IMG/VR virus record: IMGVR_UViG_3300027749_000098
Location: 1-64,000 of that record
From: a virus
Direction: 5' to 3' (one strand)
Length of the DNA stretch: 64,000 nucleotides
A program made the translations under genes and the position numbers. The notes under the pieces were generated by a model. The model did not search any database, was not told the origin of the DNA, and was given only the letters and a program-made list of their open reading frames with translations. Below are positions 32,784-43,000 of this stretch, piece by piece (within the stretch, counting starts at the first letter, position 1; each line of letters starts with the position of its first letter).

Positions 32784-35700
32784 TTAGAATCCCATAACCA
32801 TAGCAAGAGCTATAGCTTTACCACCCGTAAAAGTTGGAGCTGGGGCAGCTGATACCCATGTACCATTATTACTTGTTAAAATATTACCAGTGGTTCCAGG
32901 AGCAACTGTCTGAAGCGTAGAAGTTCCATTTCCTAATATAACATTATTTGCAGTTAATGTTGTAGCTCCAGTTCCGCCGTTGCCTACAGGTAAAGTTCCA
33001 GTAACATTTGTTGTTAGCGAACAATATGTAGTTGAGGTTGACCCAGTTCCGCCGTTGCCTACAGGTAAAGTTCCAGTAACATTTGTTGTTAGCGAACAAT
33101 ATGTGGTTGAGGTTGATCCAGTTCCGCCATTGCCTACAGGTAAAGTTCCAGTAACATTTGTTGTTAGCGAACAATATGTGGTTGAGGTTGATCCAGTTCC
33201 GCCATTGCCTACAGGTAAAGTTCCAGTAACGCCAGTGCTTAATGGTAAATTTGTACAATTAGCAAGATGCCCTTGATATGGACTTCCTATATATGCTCCA
33301 ACAAGAGTAGGATTAGTTGCAAATACTAATTTTCCTGTTCCGGTTTCGTCTGAAATTATACCAGCTAAATCGGAACTCGTTGATTGATTAAATTGCGCTA
33401 AAGTTCCAGTTGTTCTTGCAACAGTAGAATCTACAGCTATAGTTGCTGCAGAACCGCCAATATAATTAGTTCCAGTAGACCATAATAATCCAGTTCCATT
33501 TGATAGCGCATTTAAATTATTACCCAATGTAATACCGGAAATGGTATTTGCAGCTAATTTTGTAACTGTAATAGATCCATTTGCTATTGCTTGAGTAGTA
33601 ATAGCGTTGTTTGCTATTGCTTGAGTAGTAATAGCGTTGTTTGCTATTGCTTGAGTAGTAATAGCGTTGTTTGCTATCGTTTGTGCAGTAATAGCATTAT
33701 TTGCAATTAATTGTGTAGTAATAGAATTATTTGCTATTGATGCTGCCCCTATTGCTCCCGCAGACATCATAGAAGAAGTTATAACGCCAGTATCGCCAGT
33801 AGAAATTAATGCTCCAGTATTAGCAGAAAAAGTTAGCGTTCCCCCAGCAATTGCGCTTGGTTTAATAGTAGTTGTTCCGCTAGTTGAACCATTTAATAAA
33901 ATGGTTTTTCCAGTTGCTAACGCAAGGTTTTCTGAACTAGTCCACGCACCAGTAATATTATACCAAGTAAAAGTTTTATCTGTAGAGCCTTTTATGGTAA
34001 TACCACCACCTGAGGCTGTGTTATCAGTTGCACCACCTACAGAGCCGAAAAACGCTCCAACTAATGCATTATTAATATCAGCTGTAATTTGCGTTGGAGA
34101 ATCAACAGATAAAATAACTGCACTAGGTCCTGGAGATCCAGTTCCGCTAAGTTTACTGATAAGCATTCCAGGAATCATGCCGCTGCTAGATGAAACGGTT
34201 AAGACTCCACTCGAAGTAGAAATTGCTGTCATTTGCGTATTTGCAATTGCTACAACACTACCAAGAGTAAAATTTTTGTCATCAACATTTACTTCATTAG
34301 AATTAATAGTTGTCGTTGTTCCATTAACGATTAAGTTAGAAGAAACAATTAAATCTCCAGATAGAGATAAACTAGTTCCTGTTGCAGCACCGATATTTGG
34401 AGTAATTAATAGAGGAGAATTTGCAAAGACTAGAGAACCAGTTCCAGTTTCATCGCTAATAACTCCGGCAAGTTGCGAACTAGTTGTTGATGCAAAATAT
34501 CCAAGATTACTAGTATTTCTTGCAACAGTAGAATCTACAGCTATAGTTGCAGCAGAACCACCGGTATAATTAGTTCCAGTAGACCATATTAACCCAGCTC
34601 CATTTGATAGAGCATTTAAATTACTACCAAGATAAACGCCTGATATAGTATTTGCAGCCAATTTATTCGTTGCAATAGAAGCAGTATCGCTAATATGAAT
34701 GTTGGAAATTGTAGTATTGGCAATCATATTTGCTGATACTGTTCCAACACTTCCAGTCACAACAGCTGTTCCTGATTGGTTAGGAAATACAATTATATTA
34801 GTTCCGCCTGTTTCAGTTACTTGTAATGTTACACCATTTGCGCTGTTTATATTATTAGCTAATCCTAAATTAACAATACCTCTAATTGTAGTATTAGAAG
34901 AACCTAATGCAATATTAGTTGTTCCAATTGTTACTGAAGTATTTGCTAATTTAGCGTTACTAATAGAGCCAGCCAACATAGCATTAGTAACAGTACCTGT
35001 ATCACCAGTAGATATTAACGCTCCAGTATTAGCAGAAAGAGTTAAGGTTCCGCTAGCATTAGAACTGGCTTGTAATATTGTATTTCCACTTGTCGACCCA
35101 AGATAACTAATACTTGATACATTTGCAAGAGTAGTGTATACTGAACCTAAACTTAAAATTGACGAACCAATCGTTACTGTATTATTAGATAATTTATCAC
35201 TGGTAATAGAGCCAGCCAATTTAGAATTACTAATAGAGCCAGCCAACATAGCATTAGTAACAGTACCTGTATCACCAGTAGATATTAACGCTCCAGTATT
35301 AGCAGAAAGAGTTAAAGTTCCACCAGCAATTGCACTAGGTTGAACAGTAGTTGTTCCTGATGCAGAACCATTTAATAGAATAGTTTTTCCAGTTGCTAAT
35401 GCTAGATTTTCTGAACTAGTCCAAGCACCAGTTGCATTATACCAGTTAAAAGTTTTATCCCCTGTTCCTGTAGTGCTTTTTACAGTAATACCACCACCAT
35501 TAGCTGTAAAGTCAGTTGCAGCACCAACAGAACCAGTAAACTGCCCAGCACCAAGGTTATTTACACTAAGTGTCAATTGAGTTGGTGAATCAATTGACAA
35601 AATAATTGCTCCTACTCCTGGAGTTCCTGTTCCAGTTGATTTAGAAACAGACATACCTGGAATCATACTTGTAGTTGTTGTACCAGATACAGTTACTACT

Positions 35701-38300
35701 GAATTTGAAGTTCCTAATGCATTAAATGAGATTGTTCCTAATACTGGAACATTGCCTAATGTTATATTTTTATCATCAATAGATAAAGTATTTGTATTAA
35801 AGGTTGTAGTTGATCCATTTACAACTAAATTTCCTGCAACTGTTACATCACTACCAAATGAAGTTGCATTGGAGAATTTAGTATTAATATATGAATATAA
35901 GAATGTATTTGCGCCATCTAATTCATTTTGTGTTGTTATTTTATTAAATATTGATGGATTATCTACATCTCTTAGTTGCCATTGTTTTCCTGAATTATAC
36001 CATCTTAATATTGCGTTAGCTGCTCCGCCGCCATTAGATCTATTTACAATAATATCTGTATTTGGTGAAGATGGGCTGCCTGTGCTATATAAGAAAATAT
36101 ATTCATTAGAGTCTGATATTGTGGAACCGTAGTTGGTAAATTTACCAAGAACATCTAAATTTTGTACGATAACCGTATTTGATGTTATTAATGGAATAAA
36201 CGCAACAGTATTAGAATTTCCTGCAAATTTAACGAAAGTAGAATTAACGTATGTACGAGTATTTGCATCTAATGCTATAATACTTTGATTCGTATTGGCT
36301 AAATCAGTATAAATTGCTGTATTAGCGGTATCTAAATCTTTTTGTGATATTATTGAATAAGTAAGTCCGTCATAATTTTTAATTTTTGCATTTGTGGTAT
36401 TAAATAATATACTAGAATTTACTCTTAATCCATCAGTAAATACATTAGAACTAGAAATTGTTTGATCAGATTTTATTGATCCATTAGCATTAATTCCCGA
36501 AGAATTGATGAAATTTACAGTATTACTAAATTGAATGTTTCCAGAAACAGCAGTTACTCCAGAAAGAGTTGTATTGCTGCTTGATAATGCTAATGCAGAA
36601 ACGATATTATTATTAAATGTAGTTACACCAGAAACAACAGTTGTACCAGAAACAGCAGTATTTCCAGAAATGGTTGTAGTTCCAGAAAGATTTGTATTTC
36701 CGCTAGAATTTAAATTTACTGTTGATGATACGTTATTGCTAAACGCAGTTACGCCAGTTACAGTAGTTGTACCAGAAAGATTCGTATTTCCACTAGAATT
36801 TAGATTTACTGTTGATGATACATTATTATTAAATGTAGTTGTTCCGGAAACAGTAGTCGCACCAGAAACAGTAGTTGTACCAGAAAGATTTGTATTTCCG
36901 CTAGAATTTAAATTTACTGTTGACGATACATTATTGTTAAACGCAGTTAAACCTGATACAGTAGTATTTCCAGTTACAGTGGTTGTACCAGAAACAGCAG
37001 TATTTCCAGAAATGGTTGTAGTTCCAGAAAGATTTGTATTTCCACTAGAATTTAAATTTACTGTTGATGATATGTTATTGTTAAACGCAGTTACGCCAGT
37101 TACAGTAGTCGCACCTGAAACGCTTGTATTTCCAGAAATAGTAGTCGCACCAGAAATAGTAGTTGTTCCGGTTACAGTGGTTGTACCAGAAAGATTCGTA
37201 TTTCCACTAGAATTTAGATTTACTGTTGATGATATGTTATTGTTAAACGCAGTTACGCCAGTTACAGTTGTATTCCCAGAAACAGTGGTTGTACCAGAAA
37301 GATTTGTATTTCCACTAGAGTTTAAATTTGCTGTTGACGATACATTATTATTAAACGCAGTTAAACCTAATACAGTTGTATTTCCAGAAACGGTTGTATT
37401 TCCGCTTATAGAATTATTTCCGGAAATATTTGTAATTCCAGATAAACTAGTTTTTCCAATAGAGGAAGTATTTCCGGTAAATAATGTATCTCCAGAAACG
37501 GTTGTATTTCCGCTTATAGAATTATTTCCAGAAATATTTGTAATTCCAGAAATAACCATGTTTCCAGATAAACTAGTTTTTCCTATAGAAGAAGTATTTC
37601 CAGTAAATAATGTATCCCCTAAAACAGTTGTATTTCCTGTAGATTTTATAATACCAGATAATTCAGTTCTATTTGTAGAGTATAAATTACCATTAACTGT
37701 TGCGTTACCATTAATTAATGTTTGTCCAGTAATGTAATTAGTACCAGAAATAGTAGTTTCGCCCGCAAGAGTAGTATTACCGGAAAAAACTGATTTACCA
37801 GTTTCAAATAAATCGCCAGTAAATATAACAGGACCATTTACAACTTCAACTTTACCTGTAAATGAAGTATTACCGATTACTGTTGTATTTCCGGTAATAG
37901 AAACATTACTACGCAAATCCGTAGAATTTAATACTGTAAGTTTGGTATTTACTGTCGCAAGAGAAGTAAATAAATTAGCAGAAGAAATAGTTGTATTACA
38001 TCTGATTGCTCCTGCAGTCAAAATACTTGTATTTCCTGCATTTACTACCATTGTATTATACAAATACGATGGGCTGCGAACCTCAAAAAACGTTCCGGTT
38101 GGACCAGATATTGATACATTTCCACCAAATACCGCAGAATTACTTACATATAAGCCGGTATTTGGAGAATTTAAATATATCGTCCCGCTATTTTTATAGA
38201 AATCTTCATAAAGAAGATTATTTATGCTACTCGCCATTTGATTTGTTGTTATCATCCAATGGGAGAATGTATTTGAATATGTAATCTGAGATATCGCCAC
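32784..38300 (-). CDS. Large repeat-rich tail fibre protein
   Basis: The 1838-residue fibre has four zones. Residues about 1-100 look like an attachment head. About 100-590 is a dense repeat of short units (SGNTTVSG, NLNSSGNTNLSGTTT) expected to form a trimeric beta-helical shaft. Two copies of a 160-residue domain (VDDKN-TLG, then MIPGM-SK, then TFNWYN-TGAWTSSENLALATGK) lie near 840-1000 and 1330-1490. The end holds six AIANNAITTQ-type repeats (about 1518-1577) and four VGNGGTGSTSTTYCSLTTN repeats (about 1690-1780) before a short tip. It has a late promoter and is probably the main host-binding fibre. The complementary strand is open over long stretches because of codon bias only. Confidence 0.88.
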   Translation of the reverse strand: MAISQITYSNTFSHWMITTNQMASSINNLLYEDFYKNSGTIYLNSPNTGLYVSNSAVFGGNVSISGPTGTFFEVRSPSYLYNTMVVNAGNTSILTAGAIRCNTTISSANLFTSLATVNTKLTVLNSTDLRSNVSITGNTTVIGNTSFTGKVEVVNGPVIFTGDLFETGKSVFSGNTTLAGETTISGTNYITGQTLINGNATVNGNLYSTNRTELSGIIKSTGNTTVLGDTLFTGNTSSIGKTSLSGNMVISGITNISGNNSISGNTTVSGDTLFTGNTSSIGKTSLSGITNISGNNSISGNTTVSGNTTVLGLTAFNNNVSSTANLNSSGNTNLSGTTTVSGNTTVTGVTAFNNNISSTVNLNSSGNTNLSGTTTVTGTTTISGATTISGNTSVSGATTVTGVTAFNNNISSTVNLNSSGNTNLSGTTTISGNTAVSGTTTVTGNTTVSGLTAFNNNVSSTVNLNSSGNTNLSGTTTVSGATTVSGTTTFNNNVSSTVNLNSSGNTNLSGTTTVTGVTAFSNNVSSTVNLNSSGNTNLSGTTTISGNTAVSGTTVVSGVTTFNNNIVSALALSSSNTTLSGVTAVSGNIQFSNTVNFINSSGINANGSIKSDQTISSSNVFTDGLRVNSSILFNTTNAKIKNYDGLTYSIISQKDLDTANTAIYTDLANTNQSIIALDANTRTYVNSTFVKFAGNSNTVAFIPLITSNTVIVQNLDVLGKFTNYGSTISDSNEYIFLYSTGSPSSPNTDIIVNRSNGGGAANAILRWYNSGKQWQLRDVDNPSIFNKITTQNELDGANTFLYSYINTKFSNATSFGSDVTVAGNLVVNGSTTTFNTNTLSIDDKNITLGNVPVLGTISFNALGTSNSVVTVSGTTTTSMIPGMSVSKSTGTGTPGVGAIILSIDSPTQLTLSVNNLGAGQFTGSVGAATDFTANGGGITVKSTTGTGDKTFNWYNATGAWTSSENLALATGKTILLNGSASGTTTVQPSAIAGGTLTLSANTGALISTGDTGTVTNAMLAGSISNSKLAGSITSDKLSNNTVTIGSSILSLGSVYTTLANVSSISYLGSTSGNTILQASSNASGTLTLSANTGALISTGDTGTVTNAMLAGSISNAKLANTSVTIGTTNIALGSSNTTIRGIVNLGLANNINSANGVTLQVTETGGTNIIVFPNQSGTAVVTGSVGTVSANMIANTTISNIHISDTASIATNKLAANTISGVYLGSNLNALSNGAGLIWSTGTNYTGGSAATIAVDSTVARNTSNLGYFASTTSSQLAGVISDETGTGSLVFANSPLLITPNIGAATGTSLSLSGDLIVSSNLIVNGTTTTINSNEVNVDDKNFTLGSVVAIANTQMTAISTSSGVLTVSSSSGMIPGMLISKLSGTGSPGPSAVILSVDSPTQITADINNALVGAFFGSVGGATDNTASGGGITIKGSTDKTFTWYNITGAWTSSENLALATGKTILLNGSTSGTTTIKPSAIAGGTLTFSANTGALISTGDTGVITSSMMSAGAIGAASIANNSITTQLIANNAITAQTIANNAITTQAIANNAITTQAIANNAITTQAIANGSITVTKLAANTISGITLGNNLNALSNGTGLLWSTGTNYIGGSAATIAVDSTVARTTGTLAQFNQSTSSDLAGIISDETGTGKLVFATNPTLVGAYIGSPYQGHLANCTNLPLSTGVTGTLPVGNGGTGSTSTTYCSLTTNVTGTLPVGNGGTGSTSTTYCSLTTNVTGTLPVGNGGTGSTSTTYCSLTTNVTGTLPVGNGGTGATTLTANNVILGNGTSTLQTVAPGTTGNILTSNNGTWVSAAPAPTFTGGKAIALAMVMGF
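32971..33238. repeat. 75-bp tandem repeat in the fibre gene, about 3.5 copies
   Basis: Units start at 32971, 33046, 33121 and 33196 and encode 25-residue VGNGGTGSTSTTYCSLTTN repeats near the C-terminus. Copies are nearly identical, so copy number may vary. Confidence 0.92.
33581..33740. repeat. 30-bp tandem repeat in the fibre gene
   Basis: Three exact 30-bp units (33581-33670) plus degenerate copies, encoding AIANNAITTQ decapeptides. Confidence 0.92.
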
Positions 38301-38334
38301 TTGTAATTCCCTTTAGGTAAAAATTTTACAACTA

Positions 38335-38342
38335 TATTTATA
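38335..38342 (-). promoter_or_regulatory. Late promoter for the large fibre
   Basis: TATAAATA on the minus strand, 35 nt before the fibre ATG. Confidence 0.65.
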
Positions 38343-38344
38343 AA

Positions 38345-38578
38345 TCATTTAGAATTTATAAATTGTAGTAAAATATCTTTAATATCTTTAATGTCTGATT
38401 TTAATTCTTTTATTTCGGTTTTAACATTATTAAGATCGGTTTCCATAGTATTTATTAACATATTTTTTCTTCTATTTGCTTTATACTCTTCCAACGCGAA
38501 TTTATCTGAATTTAATACAGCTTTTGAGGCTGGATCTTTAACCCAGCCTGGAGCATCTTTAATTTTTATTGTATCCAT
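38345..38578 (-). CDS. Small coiled-coil protein upstream of the fibre
   Basis: The 77-residue protein starts MDTIKIKDAPGWVKDPASKAVLNSD, then runs as a charged helix (METDLNNVKTEIKELKSDIKDIKDILLQF) with heptad pattern. Similar small proteins with an 'APGxVRD...AVLN' start lie in the tail region of other T4-like aquatic phages. The ATG overlaps the previous stop (TAATG). It may be a baseplate or fibre adaptor. The function is unknown. Confidence 0.7.
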   Translation of the reverse strand: MDTIKIKDAPGWVKDPASKAVLNSDKFALEEYKANRRKNMLINTMETDLNNVKTEIKELKSDIKDIKDILLQFINSK

Positions 38579-40065
38579 TATACTGTTGCAATAACTCTTA
38601 AATTTTTAATAAGTGGGACTCTGGATGGTTCATCTGAATAAAATACAACTTTAATTGCTAACTGGTTAAATGAATTATAATTTACGCCATTAGCTCCAAC
38701 ATATTCAATATTTAATTGTTCGTACGATTCTTCCGCGTAATCTACTGATATTAAAGCTGGAACTGCGTTTGATTTTTTTGGTAATCTATACCATGGAGAA
38801 TCTTTAAATTCTATACTATAATCATATCTATTTAATATTCTATAAAAAATTTCAATATTTGTTCCGCTTGGTTTGTTTACATCAATATATACTGATATTC
38901 CATTAGCATCAAATTCATCATTTAGTGTGATTGCTTTTGTTGCGTATTTTGCATGAGCAGTACCTTCTGTTGCGGACAATTCAGAATTTGATATAGCTAT
39001 ATCATACGGATCAATCAAATTCTTAGTTAAGCAAATACCAGTTGCATTTAAATCTACTATAGGGGTTAAATTTGAATCTGTATTTGTTAGGGTTATCGTA
39101 AATGGTAATGTTTCTGTATTAGTTAATCTAGAATGCGTTTGTAGATTTACATTACTATTTGGTAGAATTGATAATGTTGAAGGGTTTTCAGTGTAAAAAT
39201 CATTAACTGTAGTTGTGCAACTACTAATATACGCAACATTACTAACTTCCATTGTCGATGTAGTTAAATTTATCAAATCATAATCGAATCTTTTTGGTTT
39301 AGTTGTTGGTTCATTATCAATAGTATTAAGATATAAATTTTTAGAACCTAATTCAAATACAGCTTGGTATATTATAAAACATAAATCTTTATTTGGATCA
39401 ATTACCCACGATTCGCCTTGCCCAGAATATATATAATCACCCAAATATGGATTAGTTACAATAGTTCCTGAATCAATATTACCCGCTCCGTTTTCTGCAA
39501 TAAAAACAGTATGGTTAGATGAATTTGTTTTTAATGTAAAACAATAGTATCCAGGAGAAAGATATACTGGAAATTTAAATTTAAAATCGCATTTTGATAC
39601 TTGATCAGTGGCATCTACTGATGCTTTCCATTTATAGTTGATCGCGAAGTTAGAAGTAAATGTTGCTTTCCCTAATGGCAACACATCTCCTGGGTATCCA
39701 TTTACTAATGGGCGTAATTCTAAAGTTATTGGAGAATCTGCGCCAAGATTCTCCATAAATACAGAAATTGATGACACAAACATACCTTTTTTATAATCAT
39801 CTTTACTAATTAAAAATGTTTGGCCGACGTAATCGTTAACTTTAGATTTTGATTGCGATTTATCATGATCAACAGAATATACTAAATCGAATTCTCTATC
39901 AAATACAGATAACTCCCAATTAGAATTAATTATTTGTTCTGCCCAAAATTCCACTTCTTCGTTATAATATTTTTTTTCCCCTGCTATTTTTCTTTTTTTT
40001 ATATATGTCGAAGTATTGAATTTTTTATCAACATACGCTGTAACTTCTGATTTATTTAATGCCAT
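38578..40065 (-). CDS. Virion structural protein next to the DUF4815 protein
   Basis: The 495-residue protein is mostly beta. Recognisable segments are YVGQTFLISKDDYKKGMFVSSISVFM, ITLELRPLVNGYPGDVLPLGKATF and FPVYLSPGYYCFTLKTNSSNHTVFIAENGAG, which look like a carbohydrate-binding-type jelly roll shared with other large baseplate or fibre proteins. It follows the DUF4815 gene by 9 nt on the same transcript and probably assembles with it at the baseplate periphery. No exact family name is assigned. Confidence 0.65.
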   Translation of the reverse strand: MALNKSEVTAYVDKKFNTSTYIKKRKIAGEKKYYNEEVEFWAEQIINSNWELSVFDREFDLVYSVDHDKSQSKSKVNDYVGQTFLISKDDYKKGMFVSSISVFMENLGADSPITLELRPLVNGYPGDVLPLGKATFTSNFAINYKWKASVDATDQVSKCDFKFKFPVYLSPGYYCFTLKTNSSNHTVFIAENGAGNIDSGTIVTNPYLGDYIYSGQGESWVIDPNKDLCFIIYQAVFELGSKNLYLNTIDNEPTTKPKRFDYDLINLTTSTMEVSNVAYISSCTTTVNDFYTENPSTLSILPNSNVNLQTHSRLTNTETLPFTITLTNTDSNLTPIVDLNATGICLTKNLIDPYDIAISNSELSATEGTAHAKYATKAITLNDEFDANGISVYIDVNKPSGTNIEIFYRILNRYDYSIEFKDSPWYRLPKKSNAVPALISVDYAEESYEQLNIEYVGANGVNYNSFNQLAIKVVFYSDEPSRVPLIKNLRVIATV

Positions 40066-40074
40066 AAAAAACCC

Positions 40075-43000
40075 TTATTTTAAATATGTAAACGAATTTA
40101 GGATATCAGTATAACGATCGAGTTGCGCTTGTTCTTGCCCAATTGTTAGGTATGTTGGCGAACCATAAACAGGATCTTTACTTTTCATAGTATTAATGAA
40201 TTTAGTTAAATCGTCAACAACTTTTTGGTACACCTCAATATTATACGCATTCATTAATGCATCTGCTCCAGTATCCCCAGAGAATACATAATCAGGGGGA
40301 GTTGGGTAACTATCCGTTAATACTTTATGAACTGCTTGTAAAGTTAACGCATCTCTATTATATGGGACTTCTTGTTTTGTACTAGACGATGAATAGGTAA
40401 ATGGATCATTACCTATCACATCGTAATTATCATTTCTATATGTAGTTGATGTTGTTGACGAATAAATACTTTCATTAACAGCAATTGATGCTGAATCCAT
40501 ATTAAAATAAAATCCATTTACTTTAACTAAAACTTCTACGTCCATACGAGGGCCAACGCCACCATTAGCGCCTTCGCCAGCTTTCTTTTTGGTATTTTCT
40601 GAAATTATAATTCCATATCTTATTCTTGTTTGGCCTCCTTCCGTATAAGTTTTATTAAAATTTCCACCTAAAACTGTTGCAGATACAGCTGGATCGATTG
40701 TTCCTTTTCCTCCCCAATTTAACTGAGTGTTAACGTTTTTAGCGCTCAGTACCGATACGTTAAAATGATTCATGCTACAAATTGTGGTTGAATCTTTTGG
40801 ACCTAAATAACCGTAAAGTTCAGCTACAGCTGGTAAATATCCTGGACTATCATTATTAGTCCCATGATGATAACAACGAAGAGATGCAGTTATTTTTAAC
40901 ACAACATAAGAGCTAGCAGCTTCTACAATTGTTACAGTATGAACTGGATCAGTTCCGGTTTTATCTGAATAATCTATCCACCCTTCAGTTGCATTAACGT
41001 TTGCGCCATAACTAGTTACAGAAGGAGTGAATGTAGCTCCACTATTAATAAGCGCGTCATATGATTTAGAATATGTAGTAATTGCAAATACTTTAGTAGT
41101 CCATTTATATTTATCATTAATTAATGGAATCTTACCGTTTGCGGTAAAAGTAGTAGATAAATCTGCAGCTGCTGACCAAACAGCATTATATGAAACTCCT
41201 TGCGTATCAGATCCGGATAAAGGAGCTCCTGCCATTGTTATTTTCTGAGCTTCTAAATAGTTGCTAGCAGTAAAACTGACACTAGATAATCCGGATATTG
41301 TTCCTCCAGTTTCAGTATTATCTGAAGACATTGTTACTTTGATAGTATCTCCAGCTTTCGGAGCTCCATTTAATGTTATGTTAAAAATAACATTTTTAAC
41401 TCCATTAAAATTATTTTGTGTATGATTTGTTCCTGCATAAGATACTGTTACTTCGGGATATACATATGCAGCTGGAGGCGGCGCGACTGCATCGCTTTTT
41501 GATGTATCAAAAAGTTTAATAAGAGGACTAATTTGAGAGTTAAGATATGGTCCTCCTTCAAGTAGGCTTGTTATAATTTTAAAGGTGCTATAATAAGGCG
41601 CACTCGATTTATCAGTATTATGATTTTCTATAGCAGTAAATTTAATTGGTTCTACATTTCTTCCATCAGATCCAATAGTAAAACTGCCATTAACTGCATT
41701 TGAAAAACGAGATTCAGATGTAGATGCCATACTTTGATATCTATAATACATCTTAGTTCCGGTGGTTATAAGAGTTGTTTGAACGTAAAATGAAACTGAC
41801 TGGCCTTCATTTATCTGATCTACATCTGAAGTAACTACGAAAGTTGGTACTGAAACCGATGGAGTTCTAGATGAATCGGTTACTGTATCGTCGCACGTTA
41901 TTAGTGGATTTCCAGAAGCGCCACTATTATCATATATTGAAATCCTAAATAATTCATTTCCTTCTGTCAATGAATCTGCAATAGCGGTAATAGTAAAAGT
42001 TCCTTTATTACTGCTATTGATTACAATTGGACCTGTAGTGCTAATAAAATCTGCGCTTGATGTTGCTGGAGATCCTCTTCCGGTAATAACCCAATATAAC
42101 GTTTTTCCGCTAGCATTGGAAGTTTCAATAGTATATTCTACAGCAATACCATCTTCATTAACTGCATTTCCTCTTAATGTTTGATAAATGAAATTAACAG
42201 ATACTGGTTTTGGAGCTGGTGGATCTGGAGGAGGAGCTGGAGCCGTTGTTCCTTTATCTGTATTTTTCATAGGAACTATAGTTGATATGCTATTAAATTG
42301 TGTATCAGCAGAAGAACCGGTTAATGTTACATTATAATCAACTGTAGCTTGATGATATAATACTGGATCCGTTGTTCCTCTTACGGTAACGGTTTTCATA
42401 TGATTCCAAGTATTTGGAGTAAATAATAATGAAGTACCAATAACAGAAGTTAACCCATTATCGGAAACTTTATAAATTTCACCGCCGCCAGCTGTTTTGC
42501 TCGAAGTTATAGCTACAGTAACGTTATTTGCAGGAGCTTTACTTAAAGATACACCAATAATTTGCATCGTTCCTTCTGAAGTGGTTGTTCTTGGAGAATT
42601 AAGAACAACGCCAGTGCTTGCTTTTATTTCTGCATTAGGATGAACAACAATTTCTGGATCAGGAAATAATAATGCAGGACCAACTACAACCGGAATTGAT
42701 GTAGATGATATAGACCAATTAGGATTAGAAGCTGATGCAGTGGTTACGGTAACGGTAGTCGATCCTTGCGCAACGCCATATATCCAATATTTAAATTGCA
42801 GCAATTGCTGATCAGATTTATTGATTACACGAGTTTTTCCGGAAAATTGATCAGAATATTCATAATCTTCGTATGTTGAGTGAGATATTACTGCACAATT
42901 TGTATTTGCAACTGTAGCAGTAAATGTTAATGGATATGTAGTAGTGGAATCTGTCCACCAGCCAATTTCATGACCGCCGCCGTAATTAACAGTAAAAAAT

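Noticed and set aside
32986-33238. CRISPR-like array
   Set aside because: The 75-bp units are contiguous coding repeats with no unique spacers.
33667-38284. Long open frames on the plus strand opposite the large fibre gene (for example 36535-37737, 33667-34569)
   Set aside because: They are Val/Pro/Leu-rich mirror images of the Thr/Ser/Asn repeats of the fibre, have no ribosome binding sites and match no family.
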